Origin: CAWVWD01 sp965662365 | GTDB lineage: Bacteria > Bacteroidota > Bacteroidia > Chitinophagales > Saprospiraceae | Length of the DNA: 10,893 bases | Assembly: GCA_965662365.1 (NCBI GenBank) | Contig: CBFIHR010000112.1 | Span: 1-10,893 of the forward strand | Direction: 5' to 3' | Part shown: positions 1-7,633 of the stretch, piece by piece | How positions within the stretch are numbered: the first letter of the stretch is position 1 | Layout: every line of letters starts with the position of its first letter | Position numbers and translations under genes: made by a program | The notes under the pieces: model-generated | What the model saw: the letters and a program-made list of their open reading frames with translations, nothing else | Told to the model about the DNA's origin: nothing | The model's database searches: none

Positions 1-1
1 A

Positions 2-3000
2 TTTGAAAATGGCATCAGAGGGACAATCATGCCTTCCTTAGGTTTAGGTATTGGGTATCAATTTACACCAAGATTTTCTATGGGTTTAGAACACAAAGCG
101 ACTTGGGCTCAAGCAGATAATTTAGATGGTGTCATTGACTTTACGTCAAATCGACCTGATGACGTGCATCATTATACTTCATTATATATGCGTTGGACAT
201 TAGGTGAGGAAAAAGGCCGTGAGCCAATTATTGATGTGACAGCTCCAAATCGTTCTCCTTATGTAACACAAGCAGGAACAGGTTCTATTCGTGCGAATAT
301 CAAGCATGTAACTCGTAGAAATGGCGTGACCGTTACATTAAATGGGCAACGCATTAATTATTTTGATTTTAATACCGCAACTGAAGAGTTTTTCTTGACC
401 GTTCCTTTAGTACAAGGCCAAAACACTGTGACCATTTTTGCTCAAAATGATTATGGTTCTGATCAGGAAAGTGTTGTATTTATTTATGAATACAATCCAA
501 ACCCGAATCCAAACCCAGATCCAAATCCGTCTGAAACCCCACCTGTTGTAGAGATTATAACTCCAGGAAATTGTCCGTTTACGACGAATAATAATACGAT
601 TCAGGTAGAAGCAATAGTTAACAATGTTAATAATCAAAACGATATTCAATTTACGGTCAATGGTTATATCATCAATGATTTTAGATTTTCAGGTAATAGA
701 GTAACGGCAACAGTTGACTTACAAGATGGAAACAACGTTATCGAAATCGCAGGAAGCAATAGCAGAGGGCAAGTCAATGATAATTGTACGGTTATTTATA
801 GTCAACAGCAAGCACCTCGCATTGTATTCTTAAGTCCGTTACGTTCGCCTTACTCCGTTACAGAGGATAGCTATTCGGTAAGAGCAAGAATTGATAACGT
901 TGATAATAATAGAAATATTAACTTTAGAGTCAATGGAAAATCAGAGCCGTTTAGCTTTAAAAATGGAGTCTTAGGAAGCTTGATAGATTTACGTGTCGGC
1001 ACAAATATAATTGAAATTTCGGCTTATAATAACGCCGGAACGGACGAGGCAAGTACAACAATTATTTTTGAGCAAGAACCTCAACCGTCACAAGCTCCAA
1101 ATGTGACCATTACAAGTCCAAATGAAAACCCTCATAATACAAGTAATGCGAATGTTTTTATTACAGCTACTACGTCAAATGTTGATAATAAAGGACAAAT
1201 TACACTTAGAGTCAATGGAAGTAATAAAGCATTTAATTTTAATCGTAACAATGGTAAAATTAATGCAAATATTAACTTGATTCAAGGTAATAATAGAGTC
1301 GATGTTTTGGTAAACACAGATGGTGGAAAAGCAAGTGATTTTGTAAATATTATCTATAAAAAAACACCGACACCTCCTGTCACACCTCCAAAAGTGACCA
1401 TTAGAACACCAACTGCAAACCCTGCCGTATCAACTATAAATTCAGCATTAGTAACCGCAACGGTAACCGGTGTAACGAGTGGAAATGATATTCAGTTGTT
1501 GATAAATGGACAATTAACTACTAATTTTTCATATAGTACAAGTTCTAATTTATTAAAAGCAACCGTTAACTTACAACAAGGAAATAATACCTACAGAATT
1601 ATCGCTACCAATAGCGGTGGAACAGATGAAGATGGTGGAAGTATTGTGTATAAGCCACAGGAGCCAAAACAAGTACCGATAATTACAATATTAAATCCAA
1701 AAAATAATCCACACACAACGACAACAGGTGTTGTTAATCTGAGTGCAAGCATACAGTATGTCAGCGGTCGCAATGATATTACAGTAACGGTCGGAGGGCA
1801 AGTTAATAATTCATTTGCATACAAAAATGGTATCCTAACACTTCAGTTAGATGTACCAAAAGCAGGAACAATAGTAGAAATCTTAGCAACAAATGCAGAT
1901 GGACAAGACAAAGAAGTAATCCGTCTATTGTATAATGTACAGCCGACTATTCAGAAGCCAGTGGTTACAATCACTCGCCCAACAAAGTCGCCTTACACAT
2001 CAGGAAAACCATCATATATACTGGAAGCAACCGTAACAAATGTGACGAATCAGAATGATATTACAGTACAAATCGGTGGTAAAAGTATCCGTAACTTTAC
2101 ATATGCTAACAATATTGTAAAAGTATCATTAACGATTCCAAATGGTGGAACAACCGTACAGATTACAGGAGAAAATACAGCAGGAAGTGATACCAAAACG
2201 GTTCGTTTAAATTATAATAAACCAAAACAACCGCCAGTTATCACAATGATGACTCCTAAACAATCGCCTCATCAGGCATCAACACCGACAATAACAATCA
2301 AAGCACGCATACAGTATGTAAGTGGTAGAAATAATGTTAATGTCAGCATCAATGGGCAAAGTTACTCTGGTTTTACGTTGTTAGGAGAGAATTTCACCAT
2401 GCCAATGGATATTGCTAAAAATGGTTCAACCGTAGTAATTACAGCGACTAATGCAGACGGTCAAGATGTAGAAACTATTATCATTAATTACAATATACCT
2501 ATCGTTAAACCTGTCGTTAAATTTACGAATCCGTTACGTTCGCCATTCAATTCTAAAAGTAGCAACTTTACAGCTCGTGCGACTGTAACAGGTGTTACTA
2601 CTAAAAACAATGTAACCGTAAAAGTTAATGGTCAAATAACAAATAAATTCACGTATTCGAGAGGAAACGTAACGATACCGTTAACATTGAACAATGGAAA
2701 TAATAGAGTTGAAGTAACTGCGAATAATAGTGATGGTAGCGATACGAAATCAGTTGTTTTGACATACACAAAACCAAAACAACCGCCAGTTATCACGATG
2801 ATGACTCCTAGACAATCGCCTCATCAGGCATCGACACCGACAATAACAATGAAAGCACGCATACAGTATGTAAGTGGTAGAAATAATGTTCGTGTCAGCA
2901 TCAATGGGCAGAGTTACTCTGGTTTTACGTTGTTAGGAGAGAATTTCACCATGCCAATGGATATTGCTAAAAATGGTTCAACCGTAGTAATTACAGCGAC

Positions 3001-3673
3001 TAATGCAGACGGTCAAGACGTAGAAACTATCAGAATCAATTACACAGCACCTGTTCCAAAACCGACCATTACTGTTCGTATTCCACAAAAAGCAGTGGTA
3101 AACACTACAAATGCAAAGGAGAATTTGACCGTTGTCGCAACAAATACGACAAGCAAAAGTCAAATTAGTATTAAAATAAATAATATCAATTTTACAAACT
3201 TTGCATATAACAATGGCGTGGTTACAGCACAATTACCATTAAAAATTGGTAGAAATACTGTTATCGTTAGCGTTCAAAATAGCGGTGGAAAAGCAAGTAA
3301 AACGCTAACTTTCAATCGCTCGAATGGAAAAGTACCGGGACAAAGCTCGGCATTTACTACAAAGCCAACAGTTAAATTCACAGCACCTAATAAAAACGGA
3401 GCAGTCATAACGACTAAAGATTATGTAGTAACGGCAAGAGTGACAGATGTTGCAAATAAAACAGGCATTACCGTTAAAGTAAATCAAAGAGTAATCAAAA
3501 ACTTTACTTACAACGCTAAAAATCAAGTAGTAAGTTTCAAAGGAAATTTACAGAATGGTAACAACACTGTAACGATTATTGCTAGAAATACGAAAGGGGT
3601 AACAACTGCCTCAACTATACTTACACTAAAAGCCGCTGCAGTTGAAAAGCCGAGTGGCAGAACTGGTAATTAA
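2..3673 (+). CDS. Outer-membrane beta-barrel protein with 12 Ig-like repeats (5'-truncated by window edge)
   Basis: This is the C-terminal part of a large envelope protein. The frame is open from base 2, so the ATG at 29 is internal: the residues before it (FENGIRGTI) continue a beta-strand. Residues 1-60, counted from that ATG, look like the last three strands of an OmpA-type barrel, with a short turn (TPR), a long loop around DNLDGV and a closing strand SLYMRWTLG. Twelve Ig-like repeats of 88-90 residues follow, at about 66-155, 171-258, 263-350, 357-445, 454-543, 550-637, 644-731, 736-823, 828-915, 920-1007, 1012-1097 and 1113-1202. The consensus is P.v.i..P..sP, then A.v..V...NdI.v.vNG, F.y, L..GnN.v.i.A.N..G and a final Y. 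They resemble glucodextranase-B-like or bacterial Ig-like domains, which is an inference. Linkers are Pro-rich. No OmpA-C peptidoglycan domain and no type IX sorting domain is visible at the C-terminus (ends EKPSGRTGN). In an OmpA topology the repeats would be periplasmic. A scaffold or adhesive role is only a guess. Confidence 0.8.
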   Translation, partial: FENGIRGTIMPSLGLGIGYQFTPRFSMGLEHKATWAQADNLDGVIDFTSNRPDDVHHYTSLYMRWTLGEEKGREPIIDVTAPNRSPYVTQAGTGSIRANIKHVTRRNGVTVTLNGQRINYFDFNTATEEFFLTVPLVQGQNTVTIFAQNDYGSDQESVVFIYEYNPNPNPNPDPNPSETPPVVEIITPGNCPFTTNNNTIQVEAIVNNVNNQNDIQFTVNGYIINDFRFSGNRVTATVDLQDGNNVIEIAGSNSRGQVNDNCTVIYSQQQAPRIVFLSPLRSPYSVTEDSYSVRARIDNVDNNRNINFRVNGKSEPFSFKNGVLGSLIDLRVGTNIIEISAYNNAGTDEASTTIIFEQEPQPSQAPNVTITSPNENPHNTSNANVFITATTSNVDNKGQITLRVNGSNKAFNFNRNNGKINANINLIQGNNRVDVLVNTDGGKASDFVNIIYKKTPTPPVTPPKVTIRTPTANPAVSTINSALVTATVTGVTSGNDIQLLINGQLTTNFSYSTSSNLLKATVNLQQGNNTYRIIATNSGGTDEDGGSIVYKPQEPKQVPIITILNPKNNPHTTTTGVVNLSASIQYVSGRNDITVTVGGQVNNSFAYKNGILTLQLDVPKAGTIVEILATNADGQDKEVIRLLYNVQPTIQKPVVTITRPTKSPYTSGKPSYILEATVTNVTNQNDITVQIGGKSIRNFTYANNIVKVSLTIPNGGTTVQITGENTAGSDTKTVRLNYNKPKQPPVITMMTPKQSPHQASTPTITIKARIQYVSGRNNVNVSINGQSYSGFTLLGENFTMPMDIAKNGSTVVITATNADGQDVETIIINYNIPIVKPVVKFTNPLRSPFNSKSSNFTARATVTGVTTKNNVTVKVNGQITNKFTYSRGNVTIPLTLNNGNNRVEVTANNSDGSDTKSVVLTYTKPKQPPVITMMTPRQSPHQASTPTITMKARIQYVSGRNNVRVSINGQSYSGFTLLGENFTMPMDIAKNGSTVVITATNADGQDVETIRINYTAPVPKPTITVRIPQKAVVNTTNAKENLTVVATNTTSKSQISIKINNINFTNFAYNNGVVTAQLPLKIGRNTVIVSVQNSGGKASKTLTFNRSNGKVPGQSSAFTTKPTVKFTAPNKNGAVITTKDYVVTARVTDVANKTGITVKVNQRVIKNFTYNAKNQVVSFKGNLQNGNNTVTIIARNTKGVTTASTILTLKAAAVEKPSGRTGN
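494..529 (+). repeat. Six (Asn/Asp)-Pro dipeptide repeats in linker
   Basis: Six consecutive codon pairs encode NP NP NP NP DP NP between Ig-like repeats 1 and 2. The codons alternate aat/aac/gat with cca/ccg, giving a degenerate 6-bp tandem repeat. It probably forms an extended, stiff linker. Such short-unit tracts can change copy number by slippage, which would alter linker length without breaking the frame. Confidence 0.75.
2219..2485 (+). repeat. Long direct repeat, copy 1 (Ig-like repeat 8)
   Basis: This block matches 2771-3037 at a spacing of exactly 552 bp (184 codons), with about a dozen differences by eye, or roughly 95% identity. Bases 2360-2466 are identical to 2912-3018 over 107 bp. 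Both copies encode KPKQPPVITMMTP at their start and the IQYVSGRNN and ATNADGQDVET motifs further on. The copies are much closer to each other than to any other repeat in the array, which points to recent segmental duplication or gene conversion. Confidence 0.9.
2771..3037 (+). repeat. Long direct repeat, copy 2 (Ig-like repeat 10)
   Basis: This is the second copy of the 2219-2485 block. Differences cluster in the first 140 bp and at the very end, around codons 998-1004, while the central 107 bp are identical. The intervening repeat 9 (2510-2773) is paired with repeat 7 by a shared ending (GSDTK-[TS]-V). The duplicated unit was therefore probably two domains long (7+8 to 9+10), and repeat 9 has since diverged more than repeat 10. 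Confidence 0.9.
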
Positions 3674-3699
3674 TACATCATAAATCATAGATAAACACA

Positions 3700-3738
3700 G
3701 CCGAGTATTTCATTTTTTAATGACGTACTCGGCTTTTT
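3700..3738 (+). terminator. Rho-independent terminator of the barrel/Ig-repeat gene
   Basis: An 8-bp perfect stem, GCCGAGTA (3700-3707) with TACTCGGC (3726-3733), is followed directly by five T. It starts 26 bases after the stop codon at 3671-3673. The 18-base loop is rather large, but stem and U-tract are canonical for a rightward transcript. Confidence 0.85.
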
Positions 3739-3811
3739 AGTCAATAGATTTATCAACAACTTATTACTTTTACGGTTTTAACTATTTGTAATACTAATAA
3801 TAACCAGACAA

Positions 3812-4852
3812 ATGCAATACACTACACTTGGAACAACTGATCTTAAAGTCAGTAAAATCTGTTTAGGCACAATGACTTTTGGTCGCCAAAATACCGAACA
3901 AGAAGGACACGAGCAAATGGATTATGCCCTCGACAACGATGTTAACTTTTTTGATACTGCCGAAATGTATGCAGTTCCTGCAAGTCAGGCGACACAAGGA
4001 AAAACCGAAGAAATTATTGGCACTTGGTTTAAAAGTCGGCAAAATAGAGATAAAGTTATTTTGGCAACAAAAGTTACAGGTCCGTCTGATAGCATGACTT
4101 ATATCCGAAATCCACTTCGATTTGATAAAGCATCTATCAATGCCGCTATCAACGGCAGTCTAAAAAGGTTACAAACCGACTATATCGATTTGTATCAACT
4201 ACATTGGCCCGAACGACCGGTCAATTCGTTCAGTATTCGTAGCTATCCTGCCGGACAAGAAGATAAATGGGAAGATAACTTTGTAGAAGTTTTGACAACT
4301 TTGAAAGAATTAATTGATGCAGGAAAAATTCGTCACTTCGGTATTTCTAACGAAACACCTTGGGGAACAATGCGACTACTTCATTTAGCAGACAAGCATA
4401 ACCTACCTCGCCCGATGAGTATTCAAAATCCATACAGTTTATTGAATCGCACATTTGAATATGGCTTGTCCGAAATCGCTATGCGAGAAAAAGTCGGTTT
4501 ATTGGCTTACTCGCCTTTAGGCTTCGGTATGTTAACCGGAAAATACCATAAAGGAAATCCGCCCGCAGATGGTCGAATCACTATTTTCAAAAACTATAAA
4601 CGATACAGCAGCGAACAATCAAGAACGGCAACAGCTAAGTATATGGAAATTGCCGAAAAATACAATGTTTCCATGGCACATTTAGCCTTAGCTTTTATCA
4701 ATTCTCGACCATTTACGACTGCCAATATCATTGGTGCAACTAAAATGTGGCAATTGAAAGAAAATATCAATAGTATTCATGTAGAATTACCTAAAGAGGC
4801 ACTGCAAGAAATCGAAACGGTGTATCACGCTATTCCAAATCCTGCACCTTAA
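3812..4852 (+). CDS. tas: Aldo/keto reductase, Tas type
   Basis: This is a cytosolic NADP(H)-dependent oxidoreductase of the aldo/keto reductase superfamily with a TIM-barrel fold. At 346 residues it has the length I recall for E. coli Tas, and it shares Tas landmarks: GTMTFG (19-24), a DTAEMY segment (48-53), SLKRLQTDYIDLYQ (116-129), HWP (131-133), AGKIRHFGISNET, IQNPYSLLNR, LLAYSPLGFGMLTGKY and a terminal NPAP. The catalytic tetrad is intact as D48, Y53, K87 and H131. Tas was named for suppressing tyrosine starvation in E. coli, but the physiological substrate is not known. The ATG at 3812 fits the family N-terminus (MQY-TTLG). No Shine-Dalgarno site is present, as usual for Bacteroidota. 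A weak -7-like TACTTTTA lies at 3765-3772. The gene is probably monocistronic, between the terminator at 3700-3738 and that at 4881-4917. The family is certain; the exact substrate cannot be given. Confidence 0.93.
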   Translation: MQYTTLGTTDLKVSKICLGTMTFGRQNTEQEGHEQMDYALDNDVNFFDTAEMYAVPASQATQGKTEEIIGTWFKSRQNRDKVILATKVTGPSDSMTYIRNPLRFDKASINAAINGSLKRLQTDYIDLYQLHWPERPVNSFSIRSYPAGQEDKWEDNFVEVLTTLKELIDAGKIRHFGISNETPWGTMRLLHLADKHNLPRPMSIQNPYSLLNRTFEYGLSEIAMREKVGLLAYSPLGFGMLTGKYHKGNPPADGRITIFKNYKRYSSEQSRTATAKYMEIAEKYNVSMAHLALAFINSRPFTTANIIGATKMWQLKENINSIHVELPKEALQEIETVYHAIPNPAP

Positions 4853-4880
4853 CAAACGGATAATGAGTAATCAATAATTA

Positions 4881-4917
4881 AAAAACGGTTAACTGCTACA
4901 ATCAGTTAACCGTTTTT
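4881..4917. terminator. Bidirectional terminator between convergent genes
   Basis: A perfect 15-bp stem, AAAAACGGTTAACTG (4881-4895) with its complement at 4903-4917, closes a 7-base loop. The arms start with A5 and end with T5, so each transcript ends in a U-run. It lies 28 bases after the aldo/keto reductase stop and 63 bases beyond the stop of the leftward lipoprotein gene, and so serves both. Confidence 0.92.
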
Positions 4918-4980
4918 AATTTATTCGCTTTTTGCGTAATTTGATAATAGAGATTCGTAATATCAATTATTAACTAAAAA

Positions 4981-5466
4981 TCAATCACAAATCAGCTCAA
5001 TCGGTGGCGTTTGAATTTCGTTACTTAAATTACCAGCTCGATCAATCATTTGAATGGTATAAATCAATGTATCACGAGGCTCAGAATTAGGAAAACAAAA
5101 AATTTCTGGAATCATTACCGTCATTTCACCCGAAATACCATTTGTAACACCAGCATTAGGTAAGTCATCTATACGAAAAGAAGCATCGACAAGACCAATA
5201 CGAGAATCAATTAGTTGAACATTCTGGTTAGTAGTGTCAAAACTCCCTCCGCCTAAATCCCCGTCGCCATCCGTAAAACTAAACGTAATGTATAATGTGT
5301 CTAATTCACGGTTTGGATCCGATGGCGTAATCTGAGCCCTTACAGAAGTTCTTGACATTTCTACAAACTCTATGACTGGTTCTATCGGATAATCTGGCGG
5401 CTCAATGCAGCCATAAATTAAGGTCATGGTTAATAATCCTAAAAAAAGTATTTGTTTCATAGTCAT
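4981..5466 (-). CDS. Small lipoprotein with DGDGDLG motif, function unknown
   Basis: This is a predicted outer-membrane or periplasmic lipoprotein of 161 residues. The N-terminus (MTMKQILFLG..) has a short basic region, a hydrophobic stretch and a lipobox L-I-Y-G-C with Cys20. IEPPDYPIEP follows, a proline-rich tether with acidic residues. One all-beta domain seems to fill the rest. LDTLYITFSFTDGDGDLGGG (56-74) carries an Asp-rich DxDGDxG-like stretch (66-72) that could bind calcium (inference). RDTLIYTIQMIDRAGNLSN (131-149) resembles the end of an Ig-like or fibronectin-like strand pair. Two more cysteines (C124, C160) could form a disulfide. Similar short lipoproteins with an FTDGDGDLG strand are common in Bacteroidota but have no assigned function. 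ATG codons at 5466 and 5460 are both possible; 5466 was kept because an A-rich stretch precedes it, and MKQ at 5460 is equally plausible. Confidence 0.8.
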   Translation of the reverse strand: MTMKQILFLGLLTMTLIYGCIEPPDYPIEPVIEFVEMSRTSVRAQITPSDPNRELDTLYITFSFTDGDGDLGGGSFDTTNQNVQLIDSRIGLVDASFRIDDLPNAGVTNGISGEMTVMIPEIFCFPNSEPRDTLIYTIQMIDRAGNLSNEIQTPPIELICD

Positions 5467-5512
5467 CTGTTAATTAGTAATCGGTCACTTTATCAAGAGT
5501 TGAAGCCCCGAA

Positions 5513-5529
5513 TTTGGTATTTCACCAAA
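5513..5529. promoter_or_regulatory. Operator-like palindrome overlapping the -7 element
   Basis: Arms TTTGGT (5513-5518) and ACCAAA (5524-5529) are perfect inverted repeats separated by 5 bases. The right arm overlaps the -7 box at 5526-5533, and the left arm lies near the expected transcription start. That is a position where a dimeric repressor would block initiation. The regulator is unknown. Confidence 0.3.
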
Positions 5530-5533
5530 GATA
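5526..5533 (-). promoter_or_regulatory. Bacteroidota -7 promoter element of the lipoprotein gene
   Basis: On the minus strand this reads TATCTTTG, an exact match to the Bacteroidota -7 consensus TAnnTTTG. It lies about 60 bases before the lipoprotein start. Candidate -33 TTG/TTTG boxes sit about 15 and 26 bases further upstream. Neither has ideal spacing, so the -33 assignment is open. Confidence 0.5.
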
Positions 5534-5699
5534 AATCAACTCATTAATCAATAAACTTACAAAAAACATAACGTCAAAAAGTTAGTTTATGCTGAAAAAT
5601 CCAACTATTTTTAATAGATTTTTTAAAATTAGTCACTTTTCAATCCGATTCGCCCCCTTTTTTACGTTACAAGCATTGATTAATTTAAAATACTTAATA

Positions 5700-7136
5700 A
5701 TGAAATTAATGAAAATTGCACCAATATTATTTATCGCTTTTTTTTCAGCTTTCTTTTTGAATGCTCAAGAAGTAGAAATTTTAGATACTGAAAAACCAGT
5801 TATTAATGAGAATTATACCACTTACAAACAAAAATTATCGTACATCAATATTCCAATTACGATTAGTCTAAAAGATGTCGAATCTATGATTAATAAAGAA
5901 TATGGCGATGTAATTTATGAGGATATGAGCTTTGATAATAACAAAAAAGATGATTTAAAAGTCAAAGTACAGAAGCGTAAAAAAATTATCGTTGGGACGA
6001 TGGATAATAAGGTAAAATGTATCATTCCATTAAAAATCTGGGCAGCGAAGCAAGTCCGACAAAGTATATTAGGACAGGAACTCAAACAATCGGCGGATAC
6101 AGAGTTTGAAGTGACGATTATTTATAATATTGACCTAAAAATCAAATCAGACTGGACGCTATATTCTCAAACTGTCGGAAAATTTAAATGGGACAAAAAA
6201 CCATATATTTCGGTCGGGGGCTTGATTGATATCCCGTTGGAAGGACAACTCGAAGCTCCGCTAAAAGAACAAGTAGATTTGATTGCCAAAGATATTGATA
6301 AAGCAATAAAAGAAGCGATTGATTTAAAAGCAATCGGTACAGAAGCTTGGTCAATGGCTCAAGAGCCAATGCTCATGGACTCGACCACCAACGCCTGGCT
6401 GTACATCAACCCAAAAACAGTGTACGCCACGCCTCTACGATTAAAATACGGAAAAGCACAATTTGAATTAGGGATTTCAACTTATGTAAGTAACACCTTT
6501 GGAGAACCCAAAAAGGAAATAAAAACAACGGCTCTGAAACCCTTAAAAATTGTCAAAACAATTCCTGACGACTTTAGTATCGTATTGAGTGCTGTCGCAA
6601 CTTACGACGGAATACGAGCTATTCTACAAACACAATTTGTCAATCAAACCTTTACACAAGACGACCAAGAAATTACAATTACAGAAATGGATTTTTTTGG
6701 TGGAGCTGATAAAGTTGTGATTAAAGTCGGTATTGATGGCCGATTAAAAAAAGGTATTTTGAAAAAAAATATTCGAGGAGCTTTGTATCTCGAAGGTGTT
6801 CCTTACTACGATTCAACGGATATGACTATCAAAATCAGAGACTTAGATTATACACTGGCGACTCGTGATGTATTGTTAAAGACAGCAAAATGGTTGTCGG
6901 ATAAAAAAATCCAACAAATGATGGCAGATAATCTGGTTTTTCCTGTCGGCGACCAAATTACAGAAGCAAAAGCAATGATTGAAAAAGAACTGAAAAACGT
7001 AGAAGTCAATGAGTACGCCACCGTTTCAGGAACATTGAAAGACCTGAGACCACAAGGTATTTACTTGACCGAAGACGCTATCCAGGTCATTATCTTAGCC
7101 GATGGAAAAGTCAATATGCGCATCGGTGGATTTTAA
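5700..7136 (+). CDS. Exported DUF4403-family-like protein
   Basis: This is an envelope protein of 478 residues with a type I signal peptide: MKLMKIAPIL.., a hydrophobic core rich in F, and a probable cleavage A22|Q23 in LNAQ. The mature part matches what I know of DUF4403 proteins of Bacteroidota. These have an N-terminal strand-helix unit (YINIPITISLKDVESMINKE, 48-67), a segment ending in IPLKIWA (109-115), and a central AWSMAQEPM..AWLYINPKTV (216-241) before a second similar half. The C-terminus is GIYLTEDAIQVIILADG (453-469). The two-half layout suggests an internally duplicated fold. No catalytic residues stand out and the function is unknown. The frame is open further upstream to an ATG at 5589, but those 37 residues would bury the signal peptide, so 5700 was chosen; the ATG at 5709 is also possible. 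The gene faces the neighbouring small gene across a strong stem-loop and appears to be a single-gene unit. Confidence 0.82.
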   Translation: MKLMKIAPILFIAFFSAFFLNAQEVEILDTEKPVINENYTTYKQKLSYINIPITISLKDVESMINKEYGDVIYEDMSFDNNKKDDLKVKVQKRKKIIVGTMDNKVKCIIPLKIWAAKQVRQSILGQELKQSADTEFEVTIIYNIDLKIKSDWTLYSQTVGKFKWDKKPYISVGGLIDIPLEGQLEAPLKEQVDLIAKDIDKAIKEAIDLKAIGTEAWSMAQEPMLMDSTTNAWLYINPKTVYATPLRLKYGKAQFELGISTYVSNTFGEPKKEIKTTALKPLKIVKTIPDDFSIVLSAVATYDGIRAILQTQFVNQTFTQDDQEITITEMDFFGGADKVVIKVGIDGRLKKGILKKNIRGALYLEGVPYYDSTDMTIKIRDLDYTLATRDVLLKTAKWLSDKKIQQMMADNLVFPVGDQITEAKAMIEKELKNVEVNEYATVSGTLKDLRPQGIYLTEDAIQVIILADGKVNMRIGGF

Positions 7137-7139
7137 TTT

Positions 7140-7188
7140 TTTAAACGTCTGTTTACGACTCCTTTCTCGTCGTAAACAGACGTTTAAA
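7140..7188. terminator. Perfect 20-bp stem-loop between convergent genes, no U-tract
   Basis: Bases 7140-7159 are fully complementary to 7169-7188, with a 9-base loop (TCCTTTCTC). The structure begins 3 bases after the DUF4403-like stop codon and ends 5 bases before the stop codon of the leftward small gene. It very likely ends or protects both transcripts. Neither strand has a T-run after the stem, so it is not a canonical Rho-independent terminator. Confidence 0.6.
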
Positions 7189-7193
7189 CGACC

Positions 7194-7577
7194 TCAACAA
7201 ACGTCAGGTTTATCCGAAGCCAGTTCCCAAAACGTATCCGATTTATCCTCATTTGCCCTATCCAAACACGGAAAATCCTTTTCTACTAACAAGTGCAATT
7301 GTTCGCCATTCGCTAAGGCAATATAAGTTTCAATACCGACTTCATTGGTCGTTATCCATTGTTTTGCCCTTGCTTTCGCAATACTTAATTTCAAATAATT
7401 CTGCTCTAAATTTGCATTCAAATCACTATCCATATCCTCAATCAATAATGCAAATTTGAACACGACATTATTTAAAAAACGAATACTTTCTTCTACCCTT
7501 CCTTCTGCTTGAAGCCTTGTCAATTCTGACTTTCGAACCCGAATCCGAATACTATTATGAGTCGTTCTTAATTTCAT
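7194..7577 (-). CDS. Conserved small Bacteroidota protein (DUF7009-like), function unknown
   Basis: This is a 127-residue soluble protein with no signal peptide or membrane segment. It starts MKLRTTHNSIRIRVRKSELTRL, a basic strand-turn-helix, and includes LEDM-D-SDLNA-like acidic turns and IAKARAKQW (66-74). It ends with the motif LLVEKDFPCLDR (97-107) and then EDKSD (110-114) and a terminal Cys127. I recognise the overall pattern (NSIRxR..KSE, VEKDF.CLD, ED.SD, final C) as a short family widespread in Bacteroidota, which I believe is catalogued as DUF7009; the name is from memory. The conserved Cys104, Asp106, Glu110, Asp111, Asp114 and Cys127 could form a metal site, but that is inference. 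It lies 149 bases downstream of the MORN gene on the same strand and has its own candidate promoter at 7634-7666, so it may be transcribed alone or by read-through. Confidence 0.78.
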   Translation of the reverse strand: MKLRTTHNSIRIRVRKSELTRLQAEGRVEESIRFLNNVVFKFALLIEDMDSDLNANLEQNYLKLSIAKARAKQWITTNEVGIETYIALANGEQLHLLVEKDFPCLDRANEDKSDTFWELASDKPDVC

Positions 7578-7594
7578 TTTCTTAATTTAAAATA

Positions 7595-7615
7595 CTACCG
7601 AATTACACTCGGCAG
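7595..7615 (-). other. Small hairpin in the 5' leader of the DUF7009-like gene
   Basis: On the minus strand CTGCCGA pairs with TCGGTAG, giving seven pairs including one G-U, around a 7-base loop. It ends 17 bases before the start codon and lies downstream of the candidate promoter. TATTTT follows it, so it could be a weak terminator for the MORN transcript or a leader structure affecting translation. Evidence is structural only. Confidence 0.3.
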
Positions 7616-7633
7616 AAAATATAATTATGCTTT

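Noticed and set aside
29..31. ATG at 29 as the true start of the barrel/Ig-repeat gene
   Set aside because: The frame is open to the window edge and the residues before the ATG continue a barrel strand. There is no signal peptide after it, which an outer-membrane protein needs.
224..3634. CRISPR-like periodic repeats
   Set aside because: The periodicity is about 270 bp, in frame, and diverged at the nucleotide level, so it reflects tandem protein domains.
3365..3673. Type IX secretion C-terminal sorting domain at the end of the Ig-repeat protein
   Set aside because: The last unit is another Ig-like repeat followed by a short tail (AAAVEKPSGRTGN). The usual closing strand pattern with a terminal Lys/Arg-rich end is missing.
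5589..5699. Upstream start for the DUF4403-like gene (37 extra residues)
   Set aside because: It would place a clear signal peptide in the interior of the protein. The extension has no family resemblance and reads like AT-rich leader DNA.
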